A stretch of DNA of 64,000 bases. Source: Pseudogymnoascus destructans. Taxonomy: Eukaryota > Ascomycota > Leotiomycetes > Thelebolales > Thelebolaceae. The notes beneath the pieces are model-generated. The model searched no databases. It was not told the DNA's origin and was given only the letters and a program-made list of their open reading frames with translations. Positions 30,577 through 40,563 of the stretch are shown piece by piece. Made by a program: the position numbers and the translations under genes. The DNA lies in NCBI RefSeq assembly GCF_001641265.1, contig NW_020167527.1, forward strand, positions 1,240,001 to 1,304,000. Reading direction: 5' to 3'. Position 1 is the stretch's first letter. Each line of letters begins with the position of its first letter.

Positions 30577-32390
30577 CTACGCCTTATAAAGTGTATCCAA
30601 AAAACCCCCCGCCAACTCCACCACAACACTCTTATTCGGCAGGCTCCCCGCCACCCCATAAAGCGCTGCGCTATCCCCCCTCGCCTCCCCCTTCTTCCGC
30701 CCATTCACCGCCCTCTCGCGCTCCTTCTCGCGCTCCGCCTCCACGACGGCCTCGAGATCAGTGATAAACTTCTGCCACACCTTCGCAACAGGGAGCGTGA
30801 CGGCCATGTGCACAGCGGGCGGGTTCTGGAGGGCGTTCAGGTGCCAGCCCTTCGCGGACATGCCGTCGGCGATGTCGTAGATGTCGAGGGTGGAACTGCG
30901 TACTGCGACGACGCTGACGAGGGGCTCGCCTACGATTTGGAGATCAGTGGAGAGAGAGGGATTGGTGCGCACGGCGTCCGCGATGGAGCGCGCTGCGCCG
31001 ACAATCTCGTGCGCCGAGGCAATGTAACCAGCCTCACCAACACGCATCAAACTGGCCCAGCACCCCGCAATCAGGGCGCCGGGGCGGGATCCCGCCATGT
31101 TAGGGGAAGCGTAGACACCGCCCGACCAGTCTGGCGCGATAAAGTACTGGTATGTGCGCAACTTCGCAGAGCGGTAGAGGACGGTGCTGTTTCCCTTAGG
31201 CGCGAAACCGTACTTGTGGGTGTCGCAGGAGATGGAAGTGACGCCACGGAGGCGGAAGTCGAAGAGCGGTGCGGGGAAGCCAGCGGCCCCGAGGAAGGGA
31301 ACGAGGAAGGAGCCGAGGCAGCAGTCGACGTGGAGGGGGATGCGGCTGGCCACGGCGAGCTTGGAGAGCGTGGAGATGTCGTCGATAATGCCGTGGGGGA
31401 AGTTGGGGGCGGAGCCGACGAGGAGGATCGTGTTGCTGTTTATGAGGCGCGAGACGGCAGGGATGGAGACTTGATAGGATGGGGCGGGGCAGGCGACGAG
31501 GTGGACTTTGATTCCGAAGTAGTGGCCGGCTTTGTGGAACGCGGTGTGGCCGGTGTTGGGGAGGATCCTGTGAGGAGGGTTAGTACGCGGGTTTGGAAGG
31601 GGGGAATACGGTGTCTTACATCTCGGGTTCAGTGACACCACGCTCAACGTAGGCCTTTTGTCTGGCGCTGAGGCAGGCCATAAGGATCGACTCGGTGCCG
31701 CCGCTTGTGGTGGCACCTGCGGCTCCGGGCGGCGCATTGAAGATCCCCAGGACCATTGCGACGATCTCAGCCTCCATCTTTCGGACGCCAGGGAAGACAT
31801 CCGGGTGGATAGGATTGGCGACGGTGAACTTTCCGAAGGCCTCCGTCTGTAGCTTTATCAGGTCGTCGCCGCCGTGGTACACAGCACCAGACACGTATCC
31901 GTCTTCCCACTTGGTATGGTCCATGTTGGCGAGGGTTTCCAGCTCCTTCTGCACTGTTTCGTCGGTCCAGCCCTCCTTGGGGAGAGTCAGGTGTCTCGTT
32001 ATGCCGGGTCCGGATTGTATAAGCTTCGCCTGCAGCTTTGTGATCGCCTCATCGACCTGTTTCTGAACCTGGGTGCGCACACCCGGCGCCCTCAGGAAGA
32101 GCCCATACAGCCTCCGTCGGACCGAAACGTAGCCATCGATAGTCGAACCAACGAATCCCCTGCCCTTGAGTTTCAGGTACGCCTTCTTCGTCCACCTCCA
32201 CAGAAAGAGGAAGAAAATGATATTGCGCAGCCTAAACCAAATCGTCAGTATCGGAATCGCAGCTCCGCGCGAGTAATCACCGTGGGACTTACAGGTCGAT
32301 GTTCAGCGAGAGAAGCTGGGTACCCGAGCCGCCGGTCTTCGCGGCAATGGTGTTGCGCAGGCTGATAGGAATCCTCGAAGTCCCCGGCAT
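30577..32390 (-). CDS. Sphingosine-1-phosphate lyase
   Basis: PLP enzyme of the ER membrane that splits long-chain base phosphates into a fatty aldehyde and phosphoethanolamine, the exit step of sphingolipid catabolism (yeast Dpl1). Exons are 32390-32293, 32231-31620 and 31567-30577; the sum, 1701 nt, gives 566 residues. Introns 32232-32292 and 31568-31619 have GTAAGT/GTAAGA donors and CTGAC/CTAAC branch sites. An N-terminal hydrophobic segment (LRNIIFFLFLWRW) is the membrane anchor. GAVYHGGDDL, GATTSGGTESILMA and SCDTHKYGFAPKG (the PLP-binding Lys is in HKY) are the family hallmarks. The start ATG gives MPGTSRIPISLRN. Confidence 0.93.
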
Positions 32391-33099
32391 GGTGATATCT
32401 CGAACAATTGAAGATTCTCAGTTCCTTGATGGAGGATGTGATGTTGAGAGTTGCTGGCAACGGCGATGCGGCGACCTCCACTTATGCTGGAGTTCGGCTT
32501 GGGAAGGGAGTGGGGAATCTGGGAATCACATGCGACTATGTCTATTTAGGGAAGGACGGAGGTACTCACCAGCTTCCTATTGGGTGCTAGCTATATTAGG
32601 ATGGAAACGGAATAACGTATTTCCATGCATATATTCCCAAAGCCTCACAAAGCTGTTTTATATAGATAACCGTAAGATCAGCGCGGTCAGATTAGATGAT
32701 CTTTTCCATTCGAGAATATAGACAGCTACTCCTACTACTACTAAGTCACACCAGGGCACAAAATAAAGTTAAGCGCCCCGCAAAAGGAGGCCAGCATTAT
32801 ATATACCCTACCCTACAAACGTATCCATCACTTGACTCCGACAGCTGTGTCCTACTCCCACAGGAATGCTTTAAGGATATACAAGAAATTCGAAATAGCG
32901 CCCCAATGACACAATCCCCGTAATGACCGCTTCGCGACGTGGCCCCAGTGTGAAATGCATGGACGTAAAATGATTCAATGCCGTCTTCAACGCCCCATAA
33001 CGCCCTCCGTACTCAATCATCGCTCATTAGAGTCTCTTGGACTCACTCGTATGCTCCGGTAGCTCTTGATTACAGCCGACCTGCGGCTTCAGGCCGTCG
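32391..33099. other. Intergenic between S1P lyase start and GT34 3' end
   Basis: No gene supported. Small frames (60-75 codons) have no recognisable domains. Confidence 0.5.
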
Positions 33100-34147
33100 C
33101 TACGAACTGAAAGCTTGTCGCCATTTCTTGGAAAAGGGCTTCGCCTCGTCCTCGCATTTCGGTTGACTGGTGGTATCGCAACCCGCGAAGTTGATGACAA
33201 AATCTTCTTCCTTGTATACATCTGTCTTCCCAGTTGTGGCTGTGGGGGCTCTGCTGTACGAATTCATAATGTGCTGAGGGACTATGCTGAGCCTGGAGAG
33301 GATGGTTGGGTGCCATTGGACAATGTGTTCCTAGTATTTATGAGCCTTAGTCTTGCCTTACGTGTCGGTTAAACATACCAATGCGTGTCTTTCTGCCTTT
33401 TGGAAATTGTAGGAGCGATATAGCGGATCGAACCACGTATCAAGAAGGAATTTTGACCAGTCTCCGTTGCGAACAATAAAGCTTCCCGGCGCCAAACCAT
33501 CTTTATCCTGCGTGATAGAGAAATGTATTTGCTGGCCCTTTAGGTGCTTGAATGTCTTGATGACGCTGTCTGGCGGCACGATGGACTGGTCTGTGATCAT
33601 GAGGGCGTCCATTCGTTTGGGGTTCATAATATGCGTTTCGATCTTTAGGTTAGGGTTCATGATGAGCGCATTCTGATCAAGAAACCAGTAGTACTCCGTG
33701 TATGGGAAGTTCGTGAGGGCGTGTCGCATCGCGGGTAGTTTCGACCATGATACAGGTGAGTTGCCAATCGGGTAGTCGTTGACGGTTGGGAAAAAAGTCG
33801 CATACCCTAGAAATAGTCAGCCCATTGTCCTCACACTGTCCACGCCAGTGAGTATTACCATGCTTCTTCGCGTATTGTTCACGATTCTCCTTGATATCGG
33901 CGATATATTGTTTGCTCTGTGACCCAGGGTCTATAACCGTGATGATCACGACTGGGGGGGTTCTAGGGGGGGCACCACCCCCAAAGCCTAAAATCTTCGC
34001 GATGATAAAGAGTAGAGTGCCAACCCCTAATGCACACAGCACCAAAAATTGTATCCGGCTCCGTCGGAATAGCGGCGCCTTTGATGCGCGGGCGGTGAAC
34101 ATTGTCGAATGCGCTGAGGGTTTCCTTGGGGGGAAGGCAAAGTGCAT
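33100..34147 (-). CDS. GT34 Golgi mannosyltransferase subunit (Mnn10/Mnn11-like)
   Basis: Type II Golgi glycosyltransferase of the alpha-1,6-mannosyltransferase complex that builds the mannan backbone of N-glycans. Exons are 34147-33859, 33806-33379 and 33330-33100 (948 nt, 315 residues). Introns have GTAATA and GTATGT donors, the first with a CTGAC branch site. A cytosolic tail MHFAFPPRKPSAHS precedes one transmembrane segment (IQFLVLCALGVGTLLFIIAK). The catalytic region has SWSKLPAMRHAL, YYWFLDQNALIMNP (the usual DXD site reads D-Q-N) and the C-terminal NFAGCDT. An upstream in-frame ATG at 34192 would add 15 residues, but MHFAFPPRK is the more family-like start. It is divergent from the phosphomannose isomerase homologue. 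Confidence 0.87.
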
Positions 34148-35241
34148 CGTCTGGATAGGAAACTGTTTATAATGTCTCCGGACACCAGACAACGAGGAAA
34201 GCGCGACCGAAACGAGTGGCAGTCGTGCTGTCCCAGAGTGAAGATGGATGAGTGTCGAAGAGTGTTGTCGCAGCTGACGTGCTATGTGCTTGATTTCTGT
34301 GTTGCGAATAGGAGCCCAACGCGGCTTCCCTGGTGGTGGTGCTGGCTGAGCAAACAGCTAGCTCTCTGTTCAGACACTATGCGGCAATGATTCTGCACGT
34401 ATGACAGGTGTCAAAGAGTTGTTTTGAGCGGGAGCGGTGGACGATAAAGGATCATTAGGAGTGTTGAAACCTTTAAAATTGGACGAATTGGACGTTTTGA
34501 GGAACAACAGCACACTTTGGTTACTCCGGCTGACGGAATCTGACGAGTACGGCGAGACTAAAAAGAAAGGTGATCAAGCATAAACCCACAACAAAATATT
34601 TCATCACGCCACTTTACTCAAACTCTAACTGAACGTTCACAGAACATTAACTATGCATAATATGGATATATGCACCACAAAGTATGCCCGAAACTTCAAT
34701 ATCAAAGGCTAGATATGCCGCCGGATTCGCTGGCGTACGAGTACCGTTCTCTATTGAACGCAGCCGTACATAAATACGACGGACGGCTGCCGCGAGTCAA
34801 AACCTTGTCAAAACCTTGTCAAAACCTTGGCTTCAAGAGACCTCGTCTCTCAGACCAAACCCGGGGCATTGAATCCCAGACGGACGAAAGGATAGCTTCC
34901 TTTCTAACTATCCTTCGTCCAAACAATGGATTGGCTTGGGGAAACAAGGACTTCACGGTGGTATGGCCATGCCCAGACATACCGGTACGAGTAAGTTCTA
35001 CGAAGAAAACCGACAAAACCCGCCCTGTTTCCACCTTTCCTCTTCAGCCTTGTCCTAAACGCCACTTTTCGCGGGGAGTCGGCCAACCAACGTCACTCAT
35101 AAATGTCCCAGTCCATCTTTTTACGTCATTACTATAGACTGTACTTCCATGAGATGGTCTGTTTCTTTCTAACTTGATCTTTGACTTATTTTTATTCCTC
35201 TCTTCACAATACTCTATCCCTCTTGTCCTACGCCTCCAATC
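34148..35241. other. Shared upstream region of GT34 and PMI-like genes
   Basis: About 1.1 kb between divergent genes. A 155-codon plus-strand frame (34670-35137) lacks recognisable features and overlaps the likely PMI promoter, so it is not called. Pyrimidine-rich runs precede the PMI start. Confidence 0.55.
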
Positions 35242-36474
35242 ATGGCGTCTGTGATTCAACTGGAGAGTGATGTCAATAATCACGCGTGGGGGAAGAAGGG
35301 CCAGTCGTCCTTAGCCGCCCGGTATGCCGATGCTACACCGGGCAAGGAGTTCAAGGTTGCGTCGGGCAAATATTACTCTGAGATGTGGATAGGCACAAAT
35401 CCAAACAATGCATCACGCATCCTGTCAACTGGACAGAAGCTCCAAGAATGGATCGACGGCAACAAAGAGAAGCTACTCGGGCCGGCTGTAATTGAGAAGT
35501 ACGGCTCGGATCTGCCATTCCTACCCAAGGTCATCTCGATTTCGAATGAGCTCCCCGTCCAAATCCACCCGGATAAGGAGCTCGCGACCAAGCTGCACAA
35601 GCACAATCCCTCGAAATTCGGAGACCCAAATCACAAGCCCGAGCTGACAGTGGCTCTCACCGACTTCGAAGCCTTCGTTGGTTTCAAGCATGTTGATGAC
35701 ATTGAGGCTCTCTTCCAAGACGTACCCTTCCTCAGGGACCGATTCACCACCCAGCCGAAAACACCCTTCACCACCTCAACCCTCATCAATAATATCGTCC
35801 ACAAGCTGCTCTCGCTCTCCGAGGAAGAAGCCGCCGAAGTATACTCCGCGCTACGCGACGCCCCGCGGTCCGAATATGGCGACCAGAGCTACATCCTGAT
35901 GCTCCTCCCCCGCATCGCCAACCAGGATGGCGTCACCGACCCCGGCTGCCTCGTCTCGCTCCTCACTATGAACTTCGTCACCCTCAAGAAGGGCGAGGCG
36001 CTCTACATTCCCGCGGACAGCATCCACGCCTTCCTCTCCGGCGACGTCATCGAGTGCATGGCGCCCTCAGACAACGTGATTAACTGCGGCGTCTGCCCAA
36101 GAGCAAACCCAGAATCGATCAACCTCTTCACCTCGGCGCTGACGTTCGACTACAAGGACCCGCAGTCGATGGTGATAAAGCCGAAGGTGAGCACGAAGGG
36201 GCTGAAGGGCCATACGAGGGTATATTCGCCGCAAGGCAGCGAGTTTGATATGCTGGTTACTGAGCTGAAGAGCGAGGAGGAGGAGCATATCGCGGGCCTC
36301 CAGGGGCCGGGGATTGTGGTTGTGACGAAGGGGGGGGGGAAATTATATACCAAGGACGTGGATTTGGAGTTGAAGGAGGGCTATGCGTTTTTCGTTGCAT
36401 ATGATACCGATCTTAAGCTTGTCGCGGATGAGGGCGAGGGGCTTGATATTCACATGGCGTTTTGCGAGGCGTAA
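35242..36474 (+). CDS. Type I mannose-6-phosphate isomerase homologue
   Basis: Zinc enzymes of this family interconvert fructose-6-P and mannose-6-P, feeding GDP-mannose synthesis. Single exon, 410 residues, close to the usual length. The N-terminal metal site is visible: ELPVQIHPDKELATKLHK supplies Gln and His, NHKPELTVAL supplies Glu, and YIPADSIHAFLSGDVIECMA the late His. The usual MA-SDN-VRAGLTPK signature is altered here to MAPSDNVINCGVCPRANPES: the active-site Arg position reads Asn. This could mark a paralogue with changed activity rather than the main housekeeping isomerase. An inverted repeat lies about 40 bp past the stop. Confidence 0.88.
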   Translation: MASVIQLESDVNNHAWGKKGQSSLAARYADATPGKEFKVASGKYYSEMWIGTNPNNASRILSTGQKLQEWIDGNKEKLLGPAVIEKYGSDLPFLPKVISISNELPVQIHPDKELATKLHKHNPSKFGDPNHKPELTVALTDFEAFVGFKHVDDIEALFQDVPFLRDRFTTQPKTPFTTSTLINNIVHKLLSLSEEEAAEVYSALRDAPRSEYGDQSYILMLLPRIANQDGVTDPGCLVSLLTMNFVTLKKGEALYIPADSIHAFLSGDVIECMAPSDNVINCGVCPRANPESINLFTSALTFDYKDPQSMVIKPKVSTKGLKGHTRVYSPQGSEFDMLVTELKSEEEEHIAGLQGPGIVVVTKGGGKLYTKDVDLELKEGYAFFVAYDTDLKLVADEGEGLDIHMAFCEA

Positions 36475-36514
36475 TTGGGAGGTGACAAGGGATAATTTGT
36501 CGCAAGGAACTCGA

Positions 36515-36575
36515 GTTGTGCAGTTTCGCGTTTAAATTCTACTTCAACCGCATTTCAGACGCGGAACTGCACAAC
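36515..36575. repeat. Inverted repeat past PMI-like gene
   Basis: Arms GTTGTGCAGTTTCGCG (36515-36530) and CGCGGAACTGCACAAC (36560-36575) pair at 15 of 16 positions with a 29-nt loop. It might fold in the 3' UTR. Confidence 0.8.
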
Positions 36576-36730
36576 TTTTCGCAAGAACATCTGGTGTGCA
36601 TATTAATTTATTCAGGCATTAGCGAAAGTTTGCTTCTACAGGCACTCTACCCCATAAACAATTTACTCAGGTATTGAACAGCTCTTGTCCCCTTGTCTTA
36701 CACAGCTCTCCTCATCCCCGCCATCTTCTA

Positions 36731-37270
36731 TCACATAGCCCTCCCCTCATCCCCGCTGTCTCCTGTCTCCTCCACATCCCCAACGGAGATCAAGTCTCCC
36801 AGATCGTTGACATACTCGTAAACAACGATTTCTCCCCAGACTTCCTCACTGATATCTCTGCCTTTAGCCATCAGAATGGCACGCGGGACACTGCTATAAT
36901 GGATCGAATTGATGCACTGACGCTGACCGAAAATAACAAAGGAAGTCTGATTGGGGATCTGCTCCTTCGGTACCACAGAACCAATTGCGTCTATCTCGAT
37001 TTCTGTATTGCTTAAAGCTATTCGGACATCGATCTGTACCCTAGTCGCATCTTTGTTCCGATAGGGGTCGTGTGCAGGTTGCGCAAGGTATTTTTTAAAG
37101 TCGTCTGATACGAGATCCTCTGATATGATTGTGCTCTGCGCACCAGTGTCCCAGAGCATCCCGATATTCGGCATCTCCTGAGCCATTATCGAGTCATCAT
37201 GATCCACGCCGCGGAGGACAAGAGATGCCTTTACCATTGGTAAAGTTCTTTCGTAGGCCGATGCCGTCAA
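36731..37270 (-). CDS. Retropepsin-like aspartyl protease domain protein, C-terminal part
   Basis: The frame contains IGMLWDTGAQSTIISEDLV, matching the DTGA active-site loop and following Ser/Thr-Ile of single-domain aspartyl proteases, then a flap-like AIGSVVPKEQIPNQTSFVIFG. It could be the C-terminal exon of the gene beginning at 37673. The intervening 50 bp include GTAAAG and several AG acceptors, but no tested pair keeps the frame. It is not obviously part of a transposon, because no reverse transcriptase, LTR or Gag motif is nearby. Function in the host is unknown. Confidence 0.5.
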   Translation of the reverse strand: MTASAYERTLPMVKASLVLRGVDHDDSIMAQEMPNIGMLWDTGAQSTIISEDLVSDDFKKYLAQPAHDPYRNKDATRVQIDVRIALSNTEIEIDAIGSVVPKEQIPNQTSFVIFGQRQCINSIHYSSVPRAILMAKGRDISEEVWGEIVVYEYVNDLGDLISVGDVEETGDSGDEGRAM

Positions 37271-37319
37271 GATGACTGGCTATGGGCTGGTATATTCCTC
37301 TGCGGGAAATATATACTCT

Positions 37320-37673
37320 TTACGAGTCCTCGACGTTGACGGGGAGTGCAATCGAGTCTGTGTTATAGCGGGTGCTGATAAATTTGCCTGGGGCGAAAAC
37401 GCCTGATGTTGTTGGCTCCGCATCTGTCCAGCTCGCAGCACCCTGGAGCGCGATCTCCCGGAAGTGTTTTCTCTGGGCCTCAGTTCGAGACTTCCTTAAA
37501 ACAATAGAGTCATCTTCAGTCTTATCCACCAATGCGGCCTCCGTTTCGTGCAATACATGGCTCCATGTTGTCTTTCTTGGAATCGTAATCGTCACGTCTT
37601 TGAACTGGCTTGATAGGTGCGTTGCGACCTGTCTCATCAGTTCGCCTGGGGTCTCCGTTACAGAGGTGCCCAT
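37320..37673 (-). CDS. Unrecognised protein, probably N-terminal exon of the 36731-37270 gene
   Basis: 117 codons from MGTSVTETPGELMRQVATHL to NVEDS. Charged and without known motifs. The frame ends at a TAA that overlaps a GTAAAG donor-like sequence, consistent with an exon boundary. Upstream (37674-37830) is a 17-bp tandem repeat. Confidence 0.45.
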   Translation of the reverse strand: MGTSVTETPGELMRQVATHLSSQFKDVTITIPRKTTWSHVLHETEAALVDKTEDDSIVLRKSRTEAQRKHFREIALQGAASWTDAEPTTSGVFAPGKFISTRYNTDSIALPVNVEDS

Positions 37674-37730
37674 CTTTCAGTGCAGATAGTTCTCATATAT
37701 TTATAAAGGGTAACTTTGTAGTGATGGTGC

Positions 37731-37813
37731 TCTTATAGAGATGATGATCTTATAGAGATGATGATCTTATAGAGATGATGATCTTATAGAGATGATGATC
37801 TTGTAGAGATGTC
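37731..37813. repeat. 17-bp tandem repeat, 4.7 copies
   Basis: Unit TCTTATAGAGATGATGA, nearly perfect, just upstream of the minus-strand gene starting at 37673. Confidence 0.92.
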
Positions 37814-37982
37814 CTTGGTTAGATATTTCGATATGGTCTATTTAGTCACATGACTAGTATAAGTGACTCGTAGCTCTTGTCGCATAAACCTTATCTAGAT
37901 AGTAAACCACGCTATGACTAAAACAGATTAGACTGTCCAAATCGTTGTTTCAATCTGAAATCTGTCTCCTCGAAGTTTATTG

Positions 37983-38043
37983 CTTATTCAATCTCGCGCC
38001 TACTACGGCTTGCAAAGCGATGTATGTAGCGAGATTGAATAAG
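37983..38043. repeat. Perfect 15-bp inverted repeat
   Basis: CTTATTCAATCTCGC (37983-37997) and GCGAGATTGAATAAG (38029-38043) with a 31-nt spacer. Confidence 0.9.
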
Positions 38044-38363
38044 TCTTCACCCAAAACAAATTAACAACTTATAAAACACGTTATGTTAGTAAACAGACTC
38101 TTCATTCTTATCTACTTGATGTACTCGACGTGCATACTCTGCTCACTCCTGCGGGTGCTTGAATCTGGCCCGGATAGGCAAAGAGTCCATTCTATCGACA
38201 GGTTGTGGGACCAATATGAACTCGCCGACTCGTGCAAACCAGTTGAAAACGACACAAACCTCCCTGCGTGATGTGGTACGCAAACAGGTAGTCGCCGGCC
38301 ATGCGGCACAATCATACATCCAAGAACGCCACATCCATACATCCCCATCTTCCTCCTTGGCAG

Positions 38364-39050
38364 CTAGTATCGTCTCGACGTCAACCCGTGGGCGAAATGC
38401 AGCAAGATCTCAGAAAGCTCATGGGGTGTAAAAAGCTCACGCCAAATGGCGCGGCGGAGGTCCGTATTTTTCTTCTTTTTGTTCGTCCACACAGGCGCCA
38501 ATAGATCGCAATTGTGATCTATTGCCTGGGCGACCCAGAAAACCATCCTCTCATTAATAACGTATTCCTCCAGCTCTCTCCGGAAACCTCTCATTGTCGT
38601 CCACGAGCAGGAGCAATTATAGTCACAGTCAGAGCACCCGTGGACTGGGGTGGCCTGGGACGCATCTGGGAGTAGGTCACGAAACATCCATGTTTGTATT
38701 CCCCCACAGCGGAAGAACAAACCCTGGGCAACTTCTCTAAATCCCCGATACTCCACATAGCCATGTATGGCATCGGATGTTGGTTTTGTTGGGTGGCTGT
38801 AGGGGGTGTACGTATACCCATCCCTCGATGCCGTGTATGTCGCAGGTATACCAAAGGCGATGGCAGTGCAACCAAATACGTCCTTCTGACCCTCATCTAT
38901 GGGGAGGTTGAGGTCACACCTGTTCTGCTTCGGCGAGGTTGTCTGCCATGCTTCCACGGCTGAAAGCGTCTTGTAAATCGATCCTGGTTCTGGTTCTGTT
39001 TCGGAGATATTAGTTAGCAAAAGATATCTCGCAGGGTTGGTAGATCGCAA
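38364..39050 (-). CDS. Unrecognised 228-residue protein, Cys-rich centre
   Basis: A single frame from MRSTNPARYLLLTNISETEP to LTSRRY. The centre has closely spaced cysteines (HGCSDCDYNCSC, flanked by RCGGIQTW), which might bind metal or form disulfides. The C-terminal part is charged (WTNKKKKNTDLRRAIWRELF). No signal peptide is evident. The family is unknown. The length of the open frame relative to its AT-rich surroundings supports a real gene or a recent remnant. Confidence 0.5.
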   Translation of the reverse strand: MRSTNPARYLLLTNISETEPEPGSIYKTLSAVEAWQTTSPKQNRCDLNLPIDEGQKDVFGCTAIAFGIPATYTASRDGYTYTPYSHPTKPTSDAIHGYVEYRGFREVAQGLFFRCGGIQTWMFRDLLPDASQATPVHGCSDCDYNCSCSWTTMRGFRRELEEYVINERMVFWVAQAIDHNCDLLAPVWTNKKKKNTDLRRAIWRELFTPHELSEILLHFAHGLTSRRY

Positions 39051-40090
39051 ACGGTATATCTATGTCTTAGTGAAGTAGAGGTGCAGGGGGGTCTGCTATT
39101 AACCTGTATGCTCACCATCTAGTTCTTGTAATGTAAGAACAGAGCATTCTAATTGGCTAGTTTTAGATATATAGTGTGCGATTATGCTAAGAATTGCAAG
39201 GGAGTTGGGAGAAGTCTAGAGGTCAACTGTAAAGTGAGCTTTTAAGAGAGCTAATTGTACGTCGCATTTGATTTGTTGCTTTTGAGCCTTGTATGTACGC
39301 AACGTCCAGGTCTGTATCGTTAGAATAGAGTTTGGTAGCTAGTTATTAATCTCTAGATTAAGGTAGTAGAGTAATGCCCTAAATTTCAATAGTGTTGCTA
39401 TATAGAAAGGGACTCTACAAGTTGTAATCCATGGTACATATAGCTACTTAACAACAGTAGTGTCTAAGGGTTGAGTTGTAATAGTAGAGAGACAGTGGCA
39501 TTATAATTCGCATCCTTAGCTTTTATCAAAAGCATTAAGCGATGCTGCTTTGAATTAAGGTAGTTTGAGATTCCTAAGTAGAGGATATATCAATGTCATG
39601 TTCTTTTAGGTGCCTTGTAATAATCTTCATTCCGCTAGACTTAAGATACTTCTTTAGACAGTATCTACAATGCCATATTAACCTTGTGGTTATGAATGAT
39701 ATTGTAGCGGCTAACAGGTGTATGGTCCTAGACCTTTAAAAATCGTTTGGTTGTAGTTGTTATTATAGAGACAGAGGGAGAGGATAGTGTAAGGATGCCT
39801 TCTCATCGAATATTCTAAGGAGCAGACTCTGGGTAGCTGCGGGGTCATGTGTGATCATTTGGGTGGGCTAACCGAGTCAGATGGGTTTTGTAAGGATGCC
39901 AACACCCTCAGTGATGGAAGGGATCTGAGTCGGACTGGTTACGGTCACTTGGTAAGACTGAAAGGCAGGTCCTCCGCCCTCAGTTACGGAGAGGATTTGA
40001 GTCGGACTAGTTACGGTCACGTGGTGAGAGTTAAGGCAGGTTAGCCGAGTCGGACCTGTTTCGGGTACTTAAGGGAATTGACCCAACGGG
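39051..40090. other. AT-rich intergenic stretch
   Basis: About 800 bp of AT-rich sequence with scattered stops in all frames, looking like decayed DNA, followed by a 72-bp duplication. No gene or identifiable element. Confidence 0.55.
39905..40048. repeat. 72-bp tandem duplication
   Basis: Two diverged units starting CCCTCAGT at 39905 and 39977, both containing GAGTCGGACT and GTTACGGTCAC. A third partial GAGTCGGACCTG follows. Confidence 0.8.
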
Positions 40091-40094
40091 GTTC

Positions 40095-40200
40095 CTCATC
40101 ATCTTTTTTGTATCCTTCGTAGTAGACCTATAGGATAGCATCCGTTTAGCCTCTGACTCACACTCCCATATGCTATTACTGTGAGCTGGGTGCCCTGTGT
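40095..40200 (+). repeat. Fragment matching the 3' end of the pogo gene
   Basis: Closely matches 16158-16257 in the same orientation. It directly precedes sequence shared by both gypsy E copies (TATACAAAAAAGATCACGCC at 40210). Confidence 0.8.
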
Positions 40201-40563
40201 CCTTACATTATACAAAAAAGATCACGCCTGCCAGGGACGGCCGTACTCCAATAATATCCCACACCAGAACGACTCAGGAGAACTACCATTACGACATCGA
40301 CCGCGACTCGGTAATGTTTCAGACGAGAGACCTGATGACTTCAAATAGCCGTGATTCCAGAGATCTCATGGACAGCCAGTGGATCAGGGTTTGATTCTTC
40401 AGAACAAGCTGGTAAAGTCGCCGACGCGTTGGCACCGACTAGGATACAATATCTTAAGAACCCTCTCCTAGCACAGAGGAAATTGTGGACAAGAGCGTTG
40501 ATAGCTACGAGCAACTGGAAGTCAAGCTCTTTCGTATCAGTACCGATACACACCCGAGGTAAT

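Larger units (their letters stand above)
37674..38363. other. Intergenic with tandem and inverted repeats
   Basis: No gene is supported. It holds the 17-bp tandem repeat and a 15-bp hairpin listed separately. Short frames around 38083-38348 overlap on both strands without domain content. Confidence 0.5.

Noticed and set aside
30457..31635. 392-codon plus-strand frame over S1P lyase
   Set aside because: It is antisense shadow of a gene with clear PLP motifs and consistent introns.
34670..35137. 155-codon frame upstream of the PMI-like gene
   Set aside because: No domain, no splice context, and it lies in the likely promoter of the next gene.
33100..36474. Secondary-metabolite or biosynthetic gene cluster
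   Set aside because: Only two mannose-related neighbours; no synthase, transporter or regulator cluster is present anywhere in the window.
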